DNA of 64,000 nt, taken from NCBI RefSeq assembly GCF_001427585.1, contig NZ_LMGY01000012.1, positions 60,001-124,000 on the forward strand, read 5' to 3'. The notes beneath the pieces were generated by a model. The model ran no database searches. It worked only from the letters and a program-made list of their open reading frames with translations, and was not told where the DNA came from. The position numbers were made by a program, and so were the translations under genes. This document shows, piece after piece, positions 39,550-51,232 of this stretch (its first letter is position 1; each line of letters opens with the position of its first letter). The stretch is from Pseudoxanthomonas sp. Root630 (GTDB lineage: Bacteria; Pseudomonadota; Gammaproteobacteria; Xanthomonadales; Xanthomonadaceae).

Positions 39550-41076
39550 TCACCAGCGGAGGCGGCGGCGGGATAGCGCGCTGGAGAGGCGCTCGAAGGT
39601 GGCGCGTGCCTCGGCTTCGGGCACGAAGCGCAGGGCCAGCGGGGCGGCGATGCCGCTCGCGCCGGCGGTGTCCAGCCACAGCGAGGCCGTGCCGCAGGCG
39701 TGATCCAGCGGCGAGCGCGACAGGCGCAGCGCCTGCAGCTTGTCGATCTCGGCGAAGCGCCAGTAGCGCGACCACCAGCCGCCGCGGACCGCAACGAGAT
39801 GCTCGTCCAGCGACCAGCCCATCCGGGACGACTGCCGGTGCGCGGCGTAGGCGGCGACAGGAAGCCAGGCGAGTGCGCACCAGGCCCACGGCCCCAGGTG
39901 CCAGGCGGCCATGGCGGTGACAGGCAGCAGCCAGGCCACGGTCGGCAGCAACAAACGCCAGCGCGCGGACGCGGCGACAGGCTGCCAGTCCTCGCGCGGC
40001 CACGCTCCCTGCGCGAGCAGGTGGCCCAGCAGGGCATCGCAGGCCTCGGGCGTGGCGATCGGCGCGAGGTCCTTCAGTGCACGCTGGTCCTGTTGGCCGG
40101 CCTTCTCCGCCACCGCGGTATCGATGCGCAGCGAACGACGCCCGAACCAGCGATGCAGCACGCCTTCCTGCAGCGTCCATGCCTGGATGCGCCGACGCGC
40201 CACGCTGGTGCGCAGGCGCGCGAGCAGGCCGCGCTCCACCATCAGCCGGCGCGCATCTTCGCTGAGCCGGAAACCATGGAACTGCAGCAGCGCCAGCACC
40301 ACCGACAGCGCGCGGACCAGGCCAAGGGCGAGCAGCACGAGCGCCGCGACGCCGGCTGCGCCCGCCAGCCATCCCAGGTGCAGTTGTTCGGCATAACCGA
40401 AGGCCTGCTTAGCGCCCTGGCGGAAGAACTGCTCGATCATGCGCTCCGGCAGGATCTGCCAGGCGGCACCGAAGGCCGCCGCCACCACGATCATGCCGCG
40501 GTTGGAAATCAGGCCCAGCCGGATCACTTCTGCGGTCGACAACGACAGCAGGGTCGCATCGGCTTCCTGTGTTTCGGCGTCGGGCGATGCCGCATGCCCG
40601 GGTGCGGAACCCCGGACCTGATGGCGCACCAAGTCCTCCAGCGCGAGTGCGTCGCGCAGGCCGAGCACGCGCATCTGCGCTTCCGGCTTCTGCCCGCCGG
40701 CGGATTCCAGCCGCACCTCCGCGACACCGAACACCCGGTGCAGCAGCGACTGGTGCACGACGACATTGTGGATGCGCGAGAACGGGATCTCGCGCCGCGA
40801 GCGGTGCAGCAGGCCTTCACGCACGGTCAGGCCATCACGGCCGATCACGTAGCGGTAGGTGAAGTACTGCAGGATCGCCAGCGTCACCAGCACGACGATA
40901 CCGATGAAGGGCGCCAGTGAGATCCACAGGTCGCCGTCGCCCTTGCGCGCGCCGAACACGAGCAGCGCCGCCAGCGGAAGGATGAACTGCTTGAGTTGTT
41001 GCAACAGCACGAACAGCCATGACCACGGATGCAGGCGGCGTTCGGGCGAAGGGGTGTCCAGGGAGACGTCGTCCAT
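39550..41076 (-). CDS. Bacterial PH-domain membrane protein (YdbT-like)
   Basis: 508 residues, two to three bacterial PH domains (bPH2, formerly DUF304) separated by paired membrane helices. Repeating landmarks are RYVIGRDGLTVREGLLHRSR with EIPFSRIHNVVVHQSLLHRV in the first, MVERGLLARLRTSVARRRIQ in the second, and LVAVRGGWWSRYWRFAEIDK in the third. Hydrophobic pairs lie near residues 20-70, 185-245 and 385-425. The start at 41076 overlaps the stop of the smaller PH gene (TGATG). This YdbS/YdbT-type pair is common; function unknown. Confidence 0.87.
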   Translation of the reverse strand: MDDVSLDTPSPERRLHPWSWLFVLLQQLKQFILPLAALLVFGARKGDGDLWISLAPFIGIVVLVTLAILQYFTYRYVIGRDGLTVREGLLHRSRREIPFSRIHNVVVHQSLLHRVFGVAEVRLESAGGQKPEAQMRVLGLRDALALEDLVRHQVRGSAPGHAASPDAETQEADATLLSLSTAEVIRLGLISNRGMIVVAAAFGAAWQILPERMIEQFFRQGAKQAFGYAEQLHLGWLAGAAGVAALVLLALGLVRALSVVLALLQFHGFRLSEDARRLMVERGLLARLRTSVARRRIQAWTLQEGVLHRWFGRRSLRIDTAVAEKAGQQDQRALKDLAPIATPEACDALLGHLLAQGAWPREDWQPVAASARWRLLLPTVAWLLPVTAMAAWHLGPWAWCALAWLPVAAYAAHRQSSRMGWSLDEHLVAVRGGWWSRYWRFAEIDKLQALRLSRSPLDHACGTASLWLDTAGASGIAAPLALRFVPEAEARATFERLSSALSRRRLRW

Positions 41077-41576
41077 CACAGCGCGTCGTCGTGGTCCAAC
41101 TGGGTCGCCAGGCGCTCGCGCAGGCGCTCGGCGTCGTCGACGTCCAGCCCTGAAATCGAGACCGCCGCCATGCGCGTGCCCGCGGTGTGCACGACCAGTG
41201 TGGACAGGCGCGCGCTGCGTTCCAGCGGGCCGCGCTTGAGGTCCAGGTGCTGCACGCGCGAGATCGGCACGTGCGTCTCGCTCTGCCACCAGTTGCCACG
41301 GCGCACCGCCAGGCCCTGGTCGTCCAGGCGCCAGCGGGTGCGGCGATGGCGCTTCACCGCGACCCAGGCGCCCAACAGGGCACCCACGCCCGCGGCCAGC
41401 GGTACCGCCACCCAGGGCGAGACCAGGTCGCTGGCGCGCGAGATGAAGAAGGCGGGGAAGCCCAGCGGAAACAGCAGCGCGGCGCCGCCCAGTGCGGCCA
41501 GCCAGGCGCCGCGCGACGGCAGGGCCTGCCAGGAAGACGGCGTCGGCGACGCGGCGGTGTCGTGGTCGGTCTGCAT
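41076..41576 (-). CDS. Bacterial PH-domain membrane protein (YdbS-like)
   Basis: 166 residues. Two hydrophobic helices (about residues 22-70: WLAALGGAALLFPLGFPAFF and WVAVPLAAGVGALLGAWVAV) are followed by one bPH2 domain: RWRLDDQGLAVRRGNWWQSE, VPISRVQHLDLKRGPLER. The ATG at 41576 overlaps the upstream gene's stop by one base; a TTG codon just before it is less likely as start. Partner of the larger PH protein downstream. Confidence 0.87.
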   Translation of the reverse strand: MQTDHDTAASPTPSSWQALPSRGAWLAALGGAALLFPLGFPAFFISRASDLVSPWVAVPLAAGVGALLGAWVAVKRHRRTRWRLDDQGLAVRRGNWWQSETHVPISRVQHLDLKRGPLERSARLSTLVVHTAGTRMAAVSISGLDVDDAERLRERLATQLDHDDAL

Positions 41577-43033
41577 CAATGCCTGCTCGCTCTCATTTCA
41601 TCGATGGCGCGGTAGTCCACCACGTAGTCGTGCCCGCTGCGGTACTTGCCCAGGCGCGCTTTCATCCGCTTCTGGATCGGGCCGCGGGCGTCCTTGGAGA
41701 CGTCCGCGTCGGCGGTCATCTTCTCGATCGCAAGCGTCTGGAACTGCACGGCCCGGGTGAAGTCGCCGCTGGCCGCCAACGCGGCGGCCACGGTGTCCAG
41801 TTCGTGCCAGCCGAGTTCGTCCTTGCGCTGGATCATGAACTGCGCCAACTCCAGTGCGCGGCCCGCTTCGCGCTGGCCGGGCACCGGGCAGGTGGCGAGG
41901 ATCCACACGCGCTCGTTGCGCGCCTGCTTCGCGCCGGCCTCTTCCGCGCGCGCGGCCCACTCCTCTGCCTGCTGGCAATCGCGCGCCATGCCGGCCAGGC
42001 CATCGTGGTGGTATTGGGCCATGGCCAGCAGGGCCTGCGGTTCCACGCCCTGCGCGGCGGCACGCTTGACGTGGGGCAGTGCGCGCTGCATGGCGTCGTC
42101 GGAATACTTGCCTTCTTCAGTGATCGCCACCGAAGCGAGCCAGGCGGCCTGCCCGTGGCCGCCCTCGCTGGCCTTTTCCAGCCACGTCAGGCCCTCGGCG
42201 GTGTTCTTCGGCACGAACTGCGCCATGCCGCCGCCGTATTGCAGCGCGCCGATGACGAACTGGGCGAAGCCATCGCCGGCTTCGGCCTTGCTGCGCACGG
42301 CGCGCAGGCGCCACCGGAGCGGTGCGGCGTAGTCGGGCCAGGCTTCGTTGAGGCGCGTGCGCATGGCGGCATCGTCCAGCGGTGTGCGGTCCAGCAGGGC
42401 CAGGCTGGGCGCCTCGTCTTCCAGCATGTTGGCCAGTGCGAGCTCCATGCTGCGGACATCGCCGAGCGCCGATTGCTTGAAGGCCTGGTCCATGAACGCC
42501 GACACGTCCGGCATCATCGATTCGTACCGGTAGCGCCACTGCCCGTCCTCGCGCACCAGGACGGGACCGAACTGGAACTGGCTCTCCGTCGGCGGCGCGA
42601 CTTCGCCCACGGCCAGGTCGTCGATCACGGTGACGTTGGACAGCGAGAGGATCGGCCGCTCGTCGTTGCCTTCGTCCACGCCGGACCAGCCCTCGACCAT
42701 GCACAGCCGCGCCACCGCGCGGTTGTCCATCGCCTTCAGTGCGGCGGGTTGTTGGGTGGCGCGCAACAGGTACACCACGATGCGGTCGCCGCTGGGAAGC
42801 CGGCGCAACTGGTCCGGCGAAGCGTAGAGCGCCATGTCGCGCAGGAATCCGAAATGGACGAGGCTCGAGGCGGCGAGCAGATCGACGCTTTCGGCCTTCT
42901 CCTGGCTGCTCAACGCGGCGTAGCGGTCCCATGCCCGCGAGACCTCGTTCATCGCGGCCGGGTCCTGCGCGGCCAGCGCGGGAACCACGAGCCATCCCGC
43001 CAACCATCCTGTCAGCCACTTACGCATGCGCAT
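41576..43033 (-). CDS. Exported Sel1/TPR-like helical repeat protein
   Basis: 485 residues with a signal peptide (KWLTGWLAGWLVVPALAA). Residues about 245-400 contain Sel1-like helical repeats: AGDGFAQFVIGALQYGGGMA, TAEGLTWLEKASEGGHGQAA, DDAMQRALPHVKRAAAQGVE, QALLAMAQYHHDGLAG. The N-terminal half (ALSSQEKAESVDLLAASSLV, VLVREDGQWRYRYESMMP) is not recognised. Probably periplasmic. Translationally coupled to the PH-domain genes (TGATG), so the three may act together, perhaps at the envelope. Confidence 0.8.
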   Translation of the reverse strand: MRMRKWLTGWLAGWLVVPALAAQDPAAMNEVSRAWDRYAALSSQEKAESVDLLAASSLVHFGFLRDMALYASPDQLRRLPSGDRIVVYLLRATQQPAALKAMDNRAVARLCMVEGWSGVDEGNDERPILSLSNVTVIDDLAVGEVAPPTESQFQFGPVLVREDGQWRYRYESMMPDVSAFMDQAFKQSALGDVRSMELALANMLEDEAPSLALLDRTPLDDAAMRTRLNEAWPDYAAPLRWRLRAVRSKAEAGDGFAQFVIGALQYGGGMAQFVPKNTAEGLTWLEKASEGGHGQAAWLASVAITEEGKYSDDAMQRALPHVKRAAAQGVEPQALLAMAQYHHDGLAGMARDCQQAEEWAARAEEAGAKQARNERVWILATCPVPGQREAGRALELAQFMIQRKDELGWHELDTVAAALAASGDFTRAVQFQTLAIEKMTADADVSKDARGPIQKRMKARLGKYRSGHDYVVDYRAIDEMRASRH

Positions 43034-43058
43034 CGCATCCCCCGTCGTGTTGTCCCCT

Positions 43059-43958
43059 TCAGCGGTAGGGATTGTCCTCGCCGCTGCCCTCCGGCCGCAG
43101 GGTATAGCGTTTGTACGTCCACTGGTACTGCGCGGGATCGCGTCGCGCGATGCGCTCGACCTTCTGGTTGAGCACCGTCACCGCCGCGACCGGATCCGCG
43201 TCCGCGATGCCGGTGGGCGCCGGTTCCACATGCAGCGCGAAGTCGGGCCCGGGCCCGATCCGCTCGCACCAGGCGAACAGCACGGTCGCGCCGGTGCGTT
43301 CGGCCAGCCGCGAGACCAGCGTCATCGTCAGCGCCTGCGTACCGAAGAACGGAGCGAATTCGCCGTCGCCGGCCTTGGGCTGCTGGTCGGGCAGGATGCC
43401 GACCGCGCCGCCGTCCTTCAGCACCTTCCAGAGCTGTCGCACGGCCGCACCTTCCGCGCGTACCTGGCGGATGTTGTCCGCGCCCCGCACCCGTAGCAGG
43501 AAGGCGTCGCCGATGGCCGATTCGGGGGGCCGGTAGACGATCGCGATGGGGCCGCGCGAGGCCAGCCACTGGTTGAGCAGTTCCCAGTTGCCGAAATGCG
43601 GGGCTGCCACGATCACGCCCTTGCCACTGGCCAATGCCGCGTCGTACAGCGCTTCGCCGTGGCGCTCGCGCAGCAGCGCCAGATTCTCGGCGGGAGGGCG
43701 GGTCCAGAAGCGCAGCGTTTCCAGCGCCTGTCGGGACGTGGTGCGCAGGATCGCTTCGTGCAACGCCTCGCGTTGGCCGGGCAGCAGGTCCGGGAAAGCG
43801 ATCTCCAGGTTGCGGCGCGCCACCCGGCTCTCGCGGGCGTCGGAGCGGCGCCAGGCCCAGGCCATCGCATCGCCCAGGGCGCGCAACCAGGACCACGGCA
43901 GGCGGCCGACCAGGGCGGCGGCGTGATAAGCGAGAGAAGCGAGCGTGGCCGGTTTCAT
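43059..43958 (-). CDS. LpxL/HtrB-type lysophospholipid (lipid A) acyltransferase
   Basis: A 299-residue inner-membrane acyltransferase of the lipid A late acyltransferase family. The catalytic HxxxxE is in [16 protein letters not shown]. Further motifs are [20 protein letters not shown] and [20 protein letters not shown]. The N-terminal membrane anchor is short ([19 protein letters not shown]). The C-terminal [11 protein letters not shown] segment is typical. It adds a secondary acyl chain to lipid A or acts on a related acceptor; which of the LpxL/LpxM positions cannot be told. Confidence 0.9.
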   Translation of the reverse strand: MKPATLASLAYHAAALVGRLPWSWLRALGDAMAWAWRRSDARESRVARRNLEIAFPDLLPGQREALHEAILRTTSRQALETLRFWTRPPAENLALLRERHGEALYDAALASGKGVIVAAPHFGNWELLNQWLASRGPIAIVYRPPESAIGDAFLLRVRGADNIRQVRAEGAAVRQLWKVLKDGGAVGILPDQQPKAGDGEFAPFFGTQALTMTLVSRLAERTGATVLFAWCERIGPGPDFALHVEPAPTGIADADPVAAVTVLNQKVERIARRDPAQYQWTYKRYTLRPEGSGEDNPYR

Positions 43959-44051
43959 CCGGGGAGTGTAGCCAACCGGGACGACGCGCCCGTGGCAGGG
44001 GGTGGGCCGGTGCTGCGGCTATCCTGTCGCTCCCTTCTGCGGAGCCCGCCC

Positions 44052-44492
44052 ATGCTGTCCCTGATCCAGCGCGTCACCTCGGCCGCGGTTACCGTGGACG
44101 GGGAGGTGGTCGGCGCCATCGATGGCGGCCTGCTCGCGCTGGTGGGCATGGAGCCGGGCGACGGAGAGGCGCAGATCGCCCGCATGGCCGAGCGCCTGCT
44201 TGGCTACCGTGTGTTCGGCGACGAGGCAGGTCGGATGAACCGGTCCCTGACGGATACCGGGGGCGGCCTGCTGCTGGTCAGCCAGTTCACCCTGGCGGCG
44301 GACACCCGCTCGGGCATGCGCCCCAGCTTCACCACGGCCGCGCCGCCGGATGAGGCTGAACGGGGCTTCAACCGGTTTGTCGCGACCTGCAGGGAAAAGC
44401 ACGCCGGGAGGGTGGAAACCGGCCGCTTCGGCGCCCATATGGTGGTCAGCCTCGTCAATGACGGGCCGGTGACCTTCCTGCTGCGGCCATGA
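44052..44492 (+). CDS. dtd: D-aminoacyl-tRNA deacylase
   Basis: A 146-residue enzyme hydrolysing D-aminoacyl-tRNAs. It opens [20 protein letters not shown] and carries the active-site [17 protein letters not shown]. The C-terminal [11 protein letters not shown] provides the Gly-cis-Pro chirality filter. Length is standard. It lies 100 bp upstream of rpoD on the same strand, with a separate rpoD promoter between. Confidence 0.96.
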   Translation: MLSLIQRVTSAAVTVDGEVVGAIDGGLLALVGMEPGDGEAQIARMAERLLGYRVFGDEAGRMNRSLTDTGGGLLLVSQFTLAADTRSGMRPSFTTAAPPDEAERGFNRFVATCREKHAGRVETGRFGAHMVVSLVNDGPVTFLLRP

Positions 44493-44543
44493 CGTTCTCC
44501 CCTTGTCGATGGCCGGGGTTCAGGAGCCCAACCCGGTCCGGGC

Positions 44544-44552
44544 TGGTATAAT
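44544..44552 (+). promoter_or_regulatory. Extended -10 promoter of rpoD
   Basis: TGGTATAAT, a perfect TATAAT preceded by the TGn extended -10 element, 40 bp before the rpoD ATG. No good -35 box sits 17 bp upstream, which fits an extended -10 promoter. Confidence 0.7.
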
Positions 44553-44592
44553 ACGGGGTTCTCCCTTCCTTCTTCCCGGTGGCGCAACCTCC

Positions 44593-46446
<1,854 letters not shown>

Positions 46447-46473
46447 CGCAACGCGCGGTGATGCACCATCCAG

Positions 46474-46503
46474 GCGCGGCCCTTCGGGGTCGCGCTTTTT
46501 TTT
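46474..46503 (+). terminator. Intrinsic terminator of rpoD
   Basis: The stem gcgcggccc / gggtcgcgc (one G-T pair) with loop ttcg is followed by eight T, 27 bp after the rpoD stop. Confidence 0.92.
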
Positions 46504-46596
46504 GGTGCAATGTCGGCGGCGCGCGCATCGCCGCCTTGTCATGACCGTCACATCACGCTCTCTACACTGACGCCATCACCACGGTCAGAGAACCGC

Positions 46597-48141
46597 GTGC
46601 AACGACGAGACGCACTCAAGAGCGCGCTCGCCATCGCACTGCTGGGCGGCGTGCCCCGCGTGCTGGCGCAGGCAACGACAACCGCGAATGCGGCCGCACC
46701 TTCGACACGCTTCACGGTGGAAACGGTTCCAGACTTGGCCCGCGCGCTGGCCCGGCAACCGTACCGCGCGCCGGACGAAACGCTGCCCGCGGCGCTGGAT
46801 ACCGGATACGACGCCTACCGCGACCTGCGCTTCGATCCGCAACAGGCAATCTGGCGCAAGGAAGGCCTGCCGTTCCAGGTGCAGATGTTCCATCGCGGCT
46901 TCCTGTTCAAGCAGCGTGTCGAGCTGTATCGCGTGGAAGGCGATAGCGCGACACCGATCGCCTACACGACCGAGCTGTTTTCGTTTCCGCCGGGTACGAA
47001 GCCCGAACTCGGCAGCGACCTGGGCTTCGCCGGCTTCCGCGTGCACACGCCGCTCAACGCGCCGGACGTCTACGACGAACTGATCGCCTTCCTCGGTGCG
47101 AGCTATTTCCGTGCGCTGGGCAAGGGGCACGCGTATGGCTTGTCTGCACGCGGCCTGGCATTGGGCAGTGGCGATGCAGGCGCGGAGGAGTTCCCGATCT
47201 TCCGCGCGTTCTGGATCGAGCAGCCGGCGCCCGGCGCCGATCATCTGGTTGTGCACGCGCTGCTCGACAGCGCGAGCGTGGCCGGCGCGTTCCGCTTCGA
47301 CATGAAGCCCGGCGTCGAGACCGTGATCGACGTGCAATCGCGGCTGTATCCGCGCGTCGACCTGGGCCGTGCCGGCATCGCGCCGCTGACCAGCATGTTC
47401 GAGTTCGATGCCGGCGACCGCGTGGGCACCGACGACTACCGGCCGGCCGTACACGACTCGGACGGGCTGGCGATCTTCAACGGCCATGGCGACCAGATCT
47501 GGCGGCCGCTGAGCAACCCGCCGCGCGTGCAGAGCAGTGCCTTCATGGACACGCACCCGCGCGGCTTCGGGTTGATGCAGCGCAAGCGCGGCTTCGGCGA
47601 CTACGCCGACATCGAAGCGCGCTACCACCAGCGCCCCAGCCTGTGGATCGAGCCGCGTGGTCGCTGGGGCAAGGGTGCGGTGACGCTGGTCGAAATCCCG
47701 ACCGGCGACGAATACCACGACAACATCGTGGCGTTCTGGCGTCCGGAGAAATCCTTGCGCGCGGGTCGCGAGCATCGCTTCGACTACCGCATGCACTGGT
47801 GCGATACGCATGCGTGGCAATCGGCACTCGCCGTGGTCAGCGACACCCGCATCGGTGCGGCGCCGGACCCTACGCGCCGGCTGGTCGTGATCGACCTGGA
47901 GGGAGGTCGCCTGGCGTCGATGCCGCGCGACGCGAAGCTGACGCCGGACGTCTGGGCGACGCGCGGCGAGGTAAGCGGCGCCGTCGTGTATCCGAATCCG
48001 GAAACGCAGGGCTGGCGCCTGAGCTTCGAGTTCCGCCCGAACACCGACAGCGCCGACGGGCGCGATGTCGAACTGCATGCGCGCGTGTTGGAGGGGCACG
48101 CGCCGCTGTCCGAAACCTGGCTGTACCGCTGGAGCACTTGA
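46597..48141 (+). CDS. opgD: Periplasmic glucan biosynthesis protein, OpgD/OpgG family
   Basis: 514 residues, involved in making osmoregulated periplasmic glucans. The start is taken as a GTG at 46597, giving a twin-arginine signal ([18 protein letters not shown], cleavage near RVLAQA), which is the OpgD rather than OpgG style. The MdoG domain is clear: [60 protein letters not shown], and [15 protein letters not shown]. It is directly followed by opgH with 2 bp between. OpgG versus OpgD naming rests on the Tat signal. Confidence 0.88.
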   Translation: MQRRDALKSALAIALLGGVPRVLAQATTTANAAAPSTRFTVETVPDLARALARQPYRAPDETLPAALDTGYDAYRDLRFDPQQAIWRKEGLPFQVQMFHRGFLFKQRVELYRVEGDSATPIAYTTELFSFPPGTKPELGSDLGFAGFRVHTPLNAPDVYDELIAFLGASYFRALGKGHAYGLSARGLALGSGDAGAEEFPIFRAFWIEQPAPGADHLVVHALLDSASVAGAFRFDMKPGVETVIDVQSRLYPRVDLGRAGIAPLTSMFEFDAGDRVGTDDYRPAVHDSDGLAIFNGHGDQIWRPLSNPPRVQSSAFMDTHPRGFGLMQRKRGFGDYADIEARYHQRPSLWIEPRGRWGKGAVTLVEIPTGDEYHDNIVAFWRPEKSLRAGREHRFDYRMHWCDTHAWQSALAVVSDTRIGAAPDPTRRLVVIDLEGGRLASMPRDAKLTPDVWATRGEVSGAVVYPNPETQGWRLSFEFRPNTDSADGRDVELHARVLEGHAPLSETWLYRWST

Positions 48142-48143
48142 TC

Positions 48144-50114
48144 ATGACCGACACCCCCTCCGACGTCTCGGCACGGAACGCCTGGCTGCCGCCCGAAGCG
48201 CCGCTCGACATGCCCGTGCAGGACCTGTCCGTCGGGCGCCTGGCGTCGCGCACGTTGCCGACATCGCCGACGGACATCCCTTGGCGGCGGGCGGTGGTGA
48301 TCGGTGGTGCGCTGCTGCTGACCCTCCTGGCGACCTACCAGGTGTGGTGGGTGCTGCGCGGCGGCGGGATCGACATGCTGGAAGGCGTGGTGCTGGTGCT
48401 GTTCGTGGCGCTCTTCGCGTGGATCGCGCTGTCGTTCTCCAGTGCGCTGGCGGGGTTCGTGCAGCTGGTCTCGCGTCGTGCGATGCCCCTGGGCATCGAT
48501 GTGCGGGCGCCGCTTCCTGTCGTCGCGGCACGTACCGCGCTGCTGCTGCCGACGTACAACGAGGATCCGCACCGCTTGCTTGCCGGGTTGCAGGCGATGC
48601 ACGAATCGCTGGCAGAGACAGGCCAACTCGATCGCTTCGACTTCTTCGTGCTCAGCGACACCACCAAGCCCGAGATCGCGCAGGAAGAGGTGGGCGCCTT
48701 CGCCCAGTTGAAGTTCCGTCTCGGCGCCACGGCACGCGTGTACTACCGGCGCCGCGACAAGAACACCGAGCGCAAGGCCGGCAACATCGCCGAGTGGGTG
48801 CGCCGGTTCGGCGCGGCCTACCCGCACATGCTGATCCTGGACGCGGACAGCCTGATGACCGGCGATACGCTGGTACGGCTGTCCTCGGCGATGGAGAAGC
48901 ATCCGCGGCTCGCGCTGGTGCAGACGCTGCCGATGATCGTCAATGGACGCACCTTCTTCGCGCGCATGCAGCAGTTCGCGGGGCGCGTCTATGGTCCGGT
49001 CGTCGCGCAGGGCGTGGCGTGGTGGCATGGTGCGGATGGCAACTACTGGGGCCACAACGCGCTGATCCGCACCACCGCCTTCGCCGCGCATGCGGGGTTG
49101 CCGCACCTGGGTGGCGGCAAGCCGTTCTCTGGTGCGGTGCTGAGCCATGACTTCGTCGAAGCCGCGCTGCTGCGCCGTGGCGGCTGGGCGGTGCACATGG
49201 TGCCTGGACTGTCCGGCAGCTACGAGGAGGGTCCGCCTTCGCTGACCGACATGCTGGTGCGCGACCGCCGCTGGTGCCAGGGCAACCTGCAGCACGGCGC
49301 GGTGCTGCCTGCACGCGGCCTGCATTGGCTCAGCCGCATGCACTTGCTGGTGGGCATCGGCCACTATTTCACGGCGCCGATGTGGGCGATGCTGATGCTG
49401 GCAGGACTGGCGATACCGCTGCAGCAGGCAGGCTTCTCGTTCGACCAGCCGCACCTGGATGGCTTCACGCCCGCGCTGTACTGGCGCGGCGGCGATCCCG
49501 AGCGCTTCCTGTGGGTGTTCTACTTCACGATGGCGGTGCTGCTGGCGCCCAAGGTCATGGGCTGCGTGGCCACGCTGCTGCAACCCGAACTGCGCCGGCA
49601 ATGCGGCGGCGCGATCCGCATCATGGGCAGCGCCGTGTTGGAGACGGCACTGGCCGCGCTGATGGCCCCCGTCACCATGTACGTGCAATCGCGCGGCGTG
49701 GCCGAGGTGCTCGCGGGCCGTGATTCGGGCTGGGAGACGCAGCGCCGCGACGACGGCAGTGTCCCGCTGGGCAGCCTTGTGCGTCGCTACGCAGGATTGA
49801 CCGTGTTCGGTGTGCTGAGCGGCGTGCTTGCCTATCTCGTATCGCCCGCGCTCGCCGCGTGGATGGCGCCGGTGGTGCTGGGCATGGTGTTGTCGGTGCC
49901 GATCAACGTCCTGACCGCGTCCCCGGCAGTGGGGCAGTTCCTGCGTGCGCGCGGATGGCTGCGCATCCCCGAGGAAGCGCACCCGCCACGCGTGCTGGCG
50001 CGCGCGCTGCAGCTGCGGGGTACGTCCCCCGGCGCCGCAACCGACCTGGCCCCGTCCGGTACAATCCCGGCCCAGCGGGCCTATAGCTCAATGGTTAGAG
50101 CAGAGGACTCATAA
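48144..50114 (+). CDS. opgH: Glucans biosynthesis glucosyltransferase H
   Basis: A 656-residue inner-membrane glucosyltransferase that makes the beta-1,2-linked glucan backbone from UDP-glucose. The two N-terminal helices ([36 protein letters not shown]) precede the cytoplasmic GT2 domain with [32 protein letters not shown] and the [12 protein letters not shown] motif. About five C-terminal helices follow. The equivalent gene is known as hrpM in plant-pathogenic relatives. Its last 13 codons, stop included, lie inside the tRNA gene at 50077-50152; the usual protein end may therefore have been replaced by tRNA-derived residues. Confidence 0.95.
   Translation: MTDTPSDVSARNAWLPPEAPLDMPVQDLSVGRLASRTLPTSPTDIPWRRAVVIGGALLLTLLATYQVWWVLRGGGIDMLEGVVLVLFVALFAWIALSFSSALAGFVQLVSRRAMPLGIDVRAPLPVVAARTALLLPTYNEDPHRLLAGLQAMHESLAETGQLDRFDFFVLSDTTKPEIAQEEVGAFAQLKFRLGATARVYYRRRDKNTERKAGNIAEWVRRFGAAYPHMLILDADSLMTGDTLVRLSSAMEKHPRLALVQTLPMIVNGRTFFARMQQFAGRVYGPVVAQGVAWWHGADGNYWGHNALIRTTAFAAHAGLPHLGGGKPFSGAVLSHDFVEAALLRRGGWAVHMVPGLSGSYEEGPPSLTDMLVRDRRWCQGNLQHGAVLPARGLHWLSRMHLLVGIGHYFTAPMWAMLMLAGLAIPLQQAGFSFDQPHLDGFTPALYWRGGDPERFLWVFYFTMAVLLAPKVMGCVATLLQPELRRQCGGAIRIMGSAVLETALAALMAPVTMYVQSRGVAEVLAGRDSGWETQRRDDGSVPLGSLVRRYAGLTVFGVLSGVLAYLVSPALAAWMAPVVLGMVLSVPINVLTASPAVGQFLRARGWLRIPEEAHPPRVLARALQLRGTSPGAATDLAPSGTIPAQRAYSSMVRAEDS
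50060..50065 (+). promoter_or_regulatory. Probable -10 box of the tRNA gene, inside opgH
   Basis: TACAAT ends 12 bp before the first base of the tRNA. No clear -35 box is present at the right distance, so the call is tentative. It would give the tRNA its own promoter within the opgH coding region. Confidence 0.45.
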
Positions 50115-50152
50115 TCCTTTGGTTCCAGGTTCGAGTCCTGGTGGGCCCACCA
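50077..50152 (+). tRNA. tRNA with anticodon CAU (probably tRNA-Ile2, otherwise elongator Met)
   Basis: A complete 76-base cloverleaf: acceptor gggccta paired with tgggccc, D-arm gctc/gagc, anticodon stem gagga/tcctt around ctCATaa (anticodon 50110-50112), T-arm ccagg/cctgg with loop ttcgagt, and an encoded CCA end. The D-loop and variable-loop pattern (aatggttagagcag, ttggtt) resembles E. coli tRNA-Ile2, whose CAU is modified to lysidine, more than the elongator tRNA-Met. Identity elements would need checking. It overlaps the end of opgH by 38 bp. Everything downstream looks accessory. Confidence 0.95.
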
Positions 50153-50400
50153 GATGCGTCATGTGGTGGCTGGTTGATACCGAGCGCATAAGTTGAACCG
50201 TTGTTTCAACTTGGGATGACAAGAATGGCAATCGTTGCAACGACTTGCCTTCATGGAAGCCAAACTGGACGCCGTCGCGCACCGGCTCAACGAATGGTCA
50301 CGCGTCGCTTGGTTACGAAACACCGACAGAACGATATCGACAACCTGTTGCGTCGATTGGATGAATCCAAGGTCAAGAGCGGACACTTTGAGATGCTGGA
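50153..50400. other. Gene-free gap beside the tRNA, possible degenerate insertion remnant
   Basis: About 250 bp between the tRNA and the DUF2149 gene, with visibly lower GC than the flanks. It has an 8-bp inverted repeat (aagttgaa / ttcaactt, 50190-50212). A frame from a TTG at 50201 to 50428 would encode 75 residues, with a protein-like piece (NDIDNLLRRLDESKVKSGHF) but no recognisable family. It also runs into the 3' end of the DUF2149 gene on the other strand. I treat it as an unassigned remnant. Confidence 0.35.
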
Positions 50401-50724
50401 TCACGGATCGCTAGCCTCTGGCACATAGATCATGCTGCCGTCCTTCAGACGGTAGGCGGTACCTGCCCGCATACCTTCACCTTCGCCGATCTGGCCGCTG
50501 GCTTTGTAGCGATCGAGCTTCTGGCCATCCTTCACCACGATTTCCATGTCGGCCTGCCCCGGGTTGGCGACCATCACCATCTTGTCCTGGCTGAAAGGAT
50601 TGAAGGGATTGCGAATGAGTGCGATCAGCAGGATGGCGATGATGACGAGGAACACGTCGATCAGGTTGACCACCGACAGGATCGGGTCATCCTGATCGTC
50701 TTCGTCCAGATAGCGGCGACGCAT
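50401..50724 (-). CDS. DUF2149 family membrane protein (HmuV-like partner)
   Basis: 107 residues with one N-terminal membrane helix (ILSVVNLIDVFLVIIAILLI) and a small periplasmic domain (VMVANPGQADMEIVVKDGQK). An invariant-looking D in the helix start (NLIDVF) recalls ExbD/TolR/MotB-type proteins, which carry a proton-conducting Asp there. Genes of this family lie beside ExbB-like and CobN-like genes in haem-uptake loci of Bacteroidetes. Last gene of the operon, 3 bp after the ExbB-like gene. A role as the ExbD-type partner of that protein is inferred. Confidence 0.85.
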   Translation of the reverse strand: MRRRYLDEDDQDDPILSVVNLIDVFLVIIAILLIALIRNPFNPFSQDKMVMVANPGQADMEIVVKDGQKLDRYKASGQIGEGEGMRAGTAYRLKDGSMIYVPEASDP

Positions 50725-50727
50725 GGC

Positions 50728-51207
50728 TCAGGCCCTCCTTGCTGCGATCGCCAGTTCGATCTTGCGCAGATCCTGCAACAGCCAGCGTCGGCGAACCACC
50801 AGCACCGTGTAGATGACCGAGGCGGCCAGCAGCGAGACGATCACTGCGGCGAACGCGATGCCGACGTGGCGGGCAACCTCCTCCATGCGGCCGTCGGACA
50901 GGCCAGCCAGCGCAGGTCCCATCGGGATCATGGTCGCCACCAGGCCAAGCATGGGGGCTGTGCGGCTGCCGATACGCAGCGGCTCCAACTGCTTCAGCGT
51001 CCACAGTTCAAGATCTTCCAGTGCGCCGTCGTGGCGTTGCCAATGGCGCTCCATGGCATGGGAGCGGCCCAGACGTCGCTGCAGTGCTTCCACTGCGAAG
51101 GCGCCAAGCGCGTAACAGGCATACAGGAACATCGCCAGGATCAGCACCAGCACGGGTGCGAGAAACCAGCCGGAGAGTTGGTGCAGCAGGGATTCGATCA
51201 GATTCAT
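50728..51207 (-). CDS. MotA/TolQ/ExbB proton channel family protein
   Basis: 159 residues. The first helix (WFLAPVLVLILAMFLYACYA) leads to a cytoplasmic segment, and two closing helices follow: RTAPMLGLVATMIPMGPALA and GIAFAAVIVSLLAASVIYTV. APMLGLVATMIPMGPAL is the family's TM2 signature. I start it at 51207, 25 bp after the CobN-like stop; an upstream ATG at 51279 would overlap that gene by 47 bp. Together with the DUF2149 protein it would form a proton-driven energy-transducing pair, distinct from the general ExbBD-TonB system. Confidence 0.87.
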   Translation of the reverse strand: MNLIESLLHQLSGWFLAPVLVLILAMFLYACYALGAFAVEALQRRLGRSHAMERHWQRHDGALEDLELWTLKQLEPLRIGSRTAPMLGLVATMIPMGPALAGLSDGRMEEVARHVGIAFAAVIVSLLAASVIYTVLVVRRRWLLQDLRKIELAIAARRA

Positions 51208-51232
51208 GTCATTGGTCGGAGTGGGAGGGATA

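Noticed and set aside
50201..50428. A 75-codon frame after the tRNA as a real gene
   Set aside because: It starts at TTG, lacks a ribosome-binding site, overlaps the 3' end of a convincing gene on the other strand and matches no family I know.
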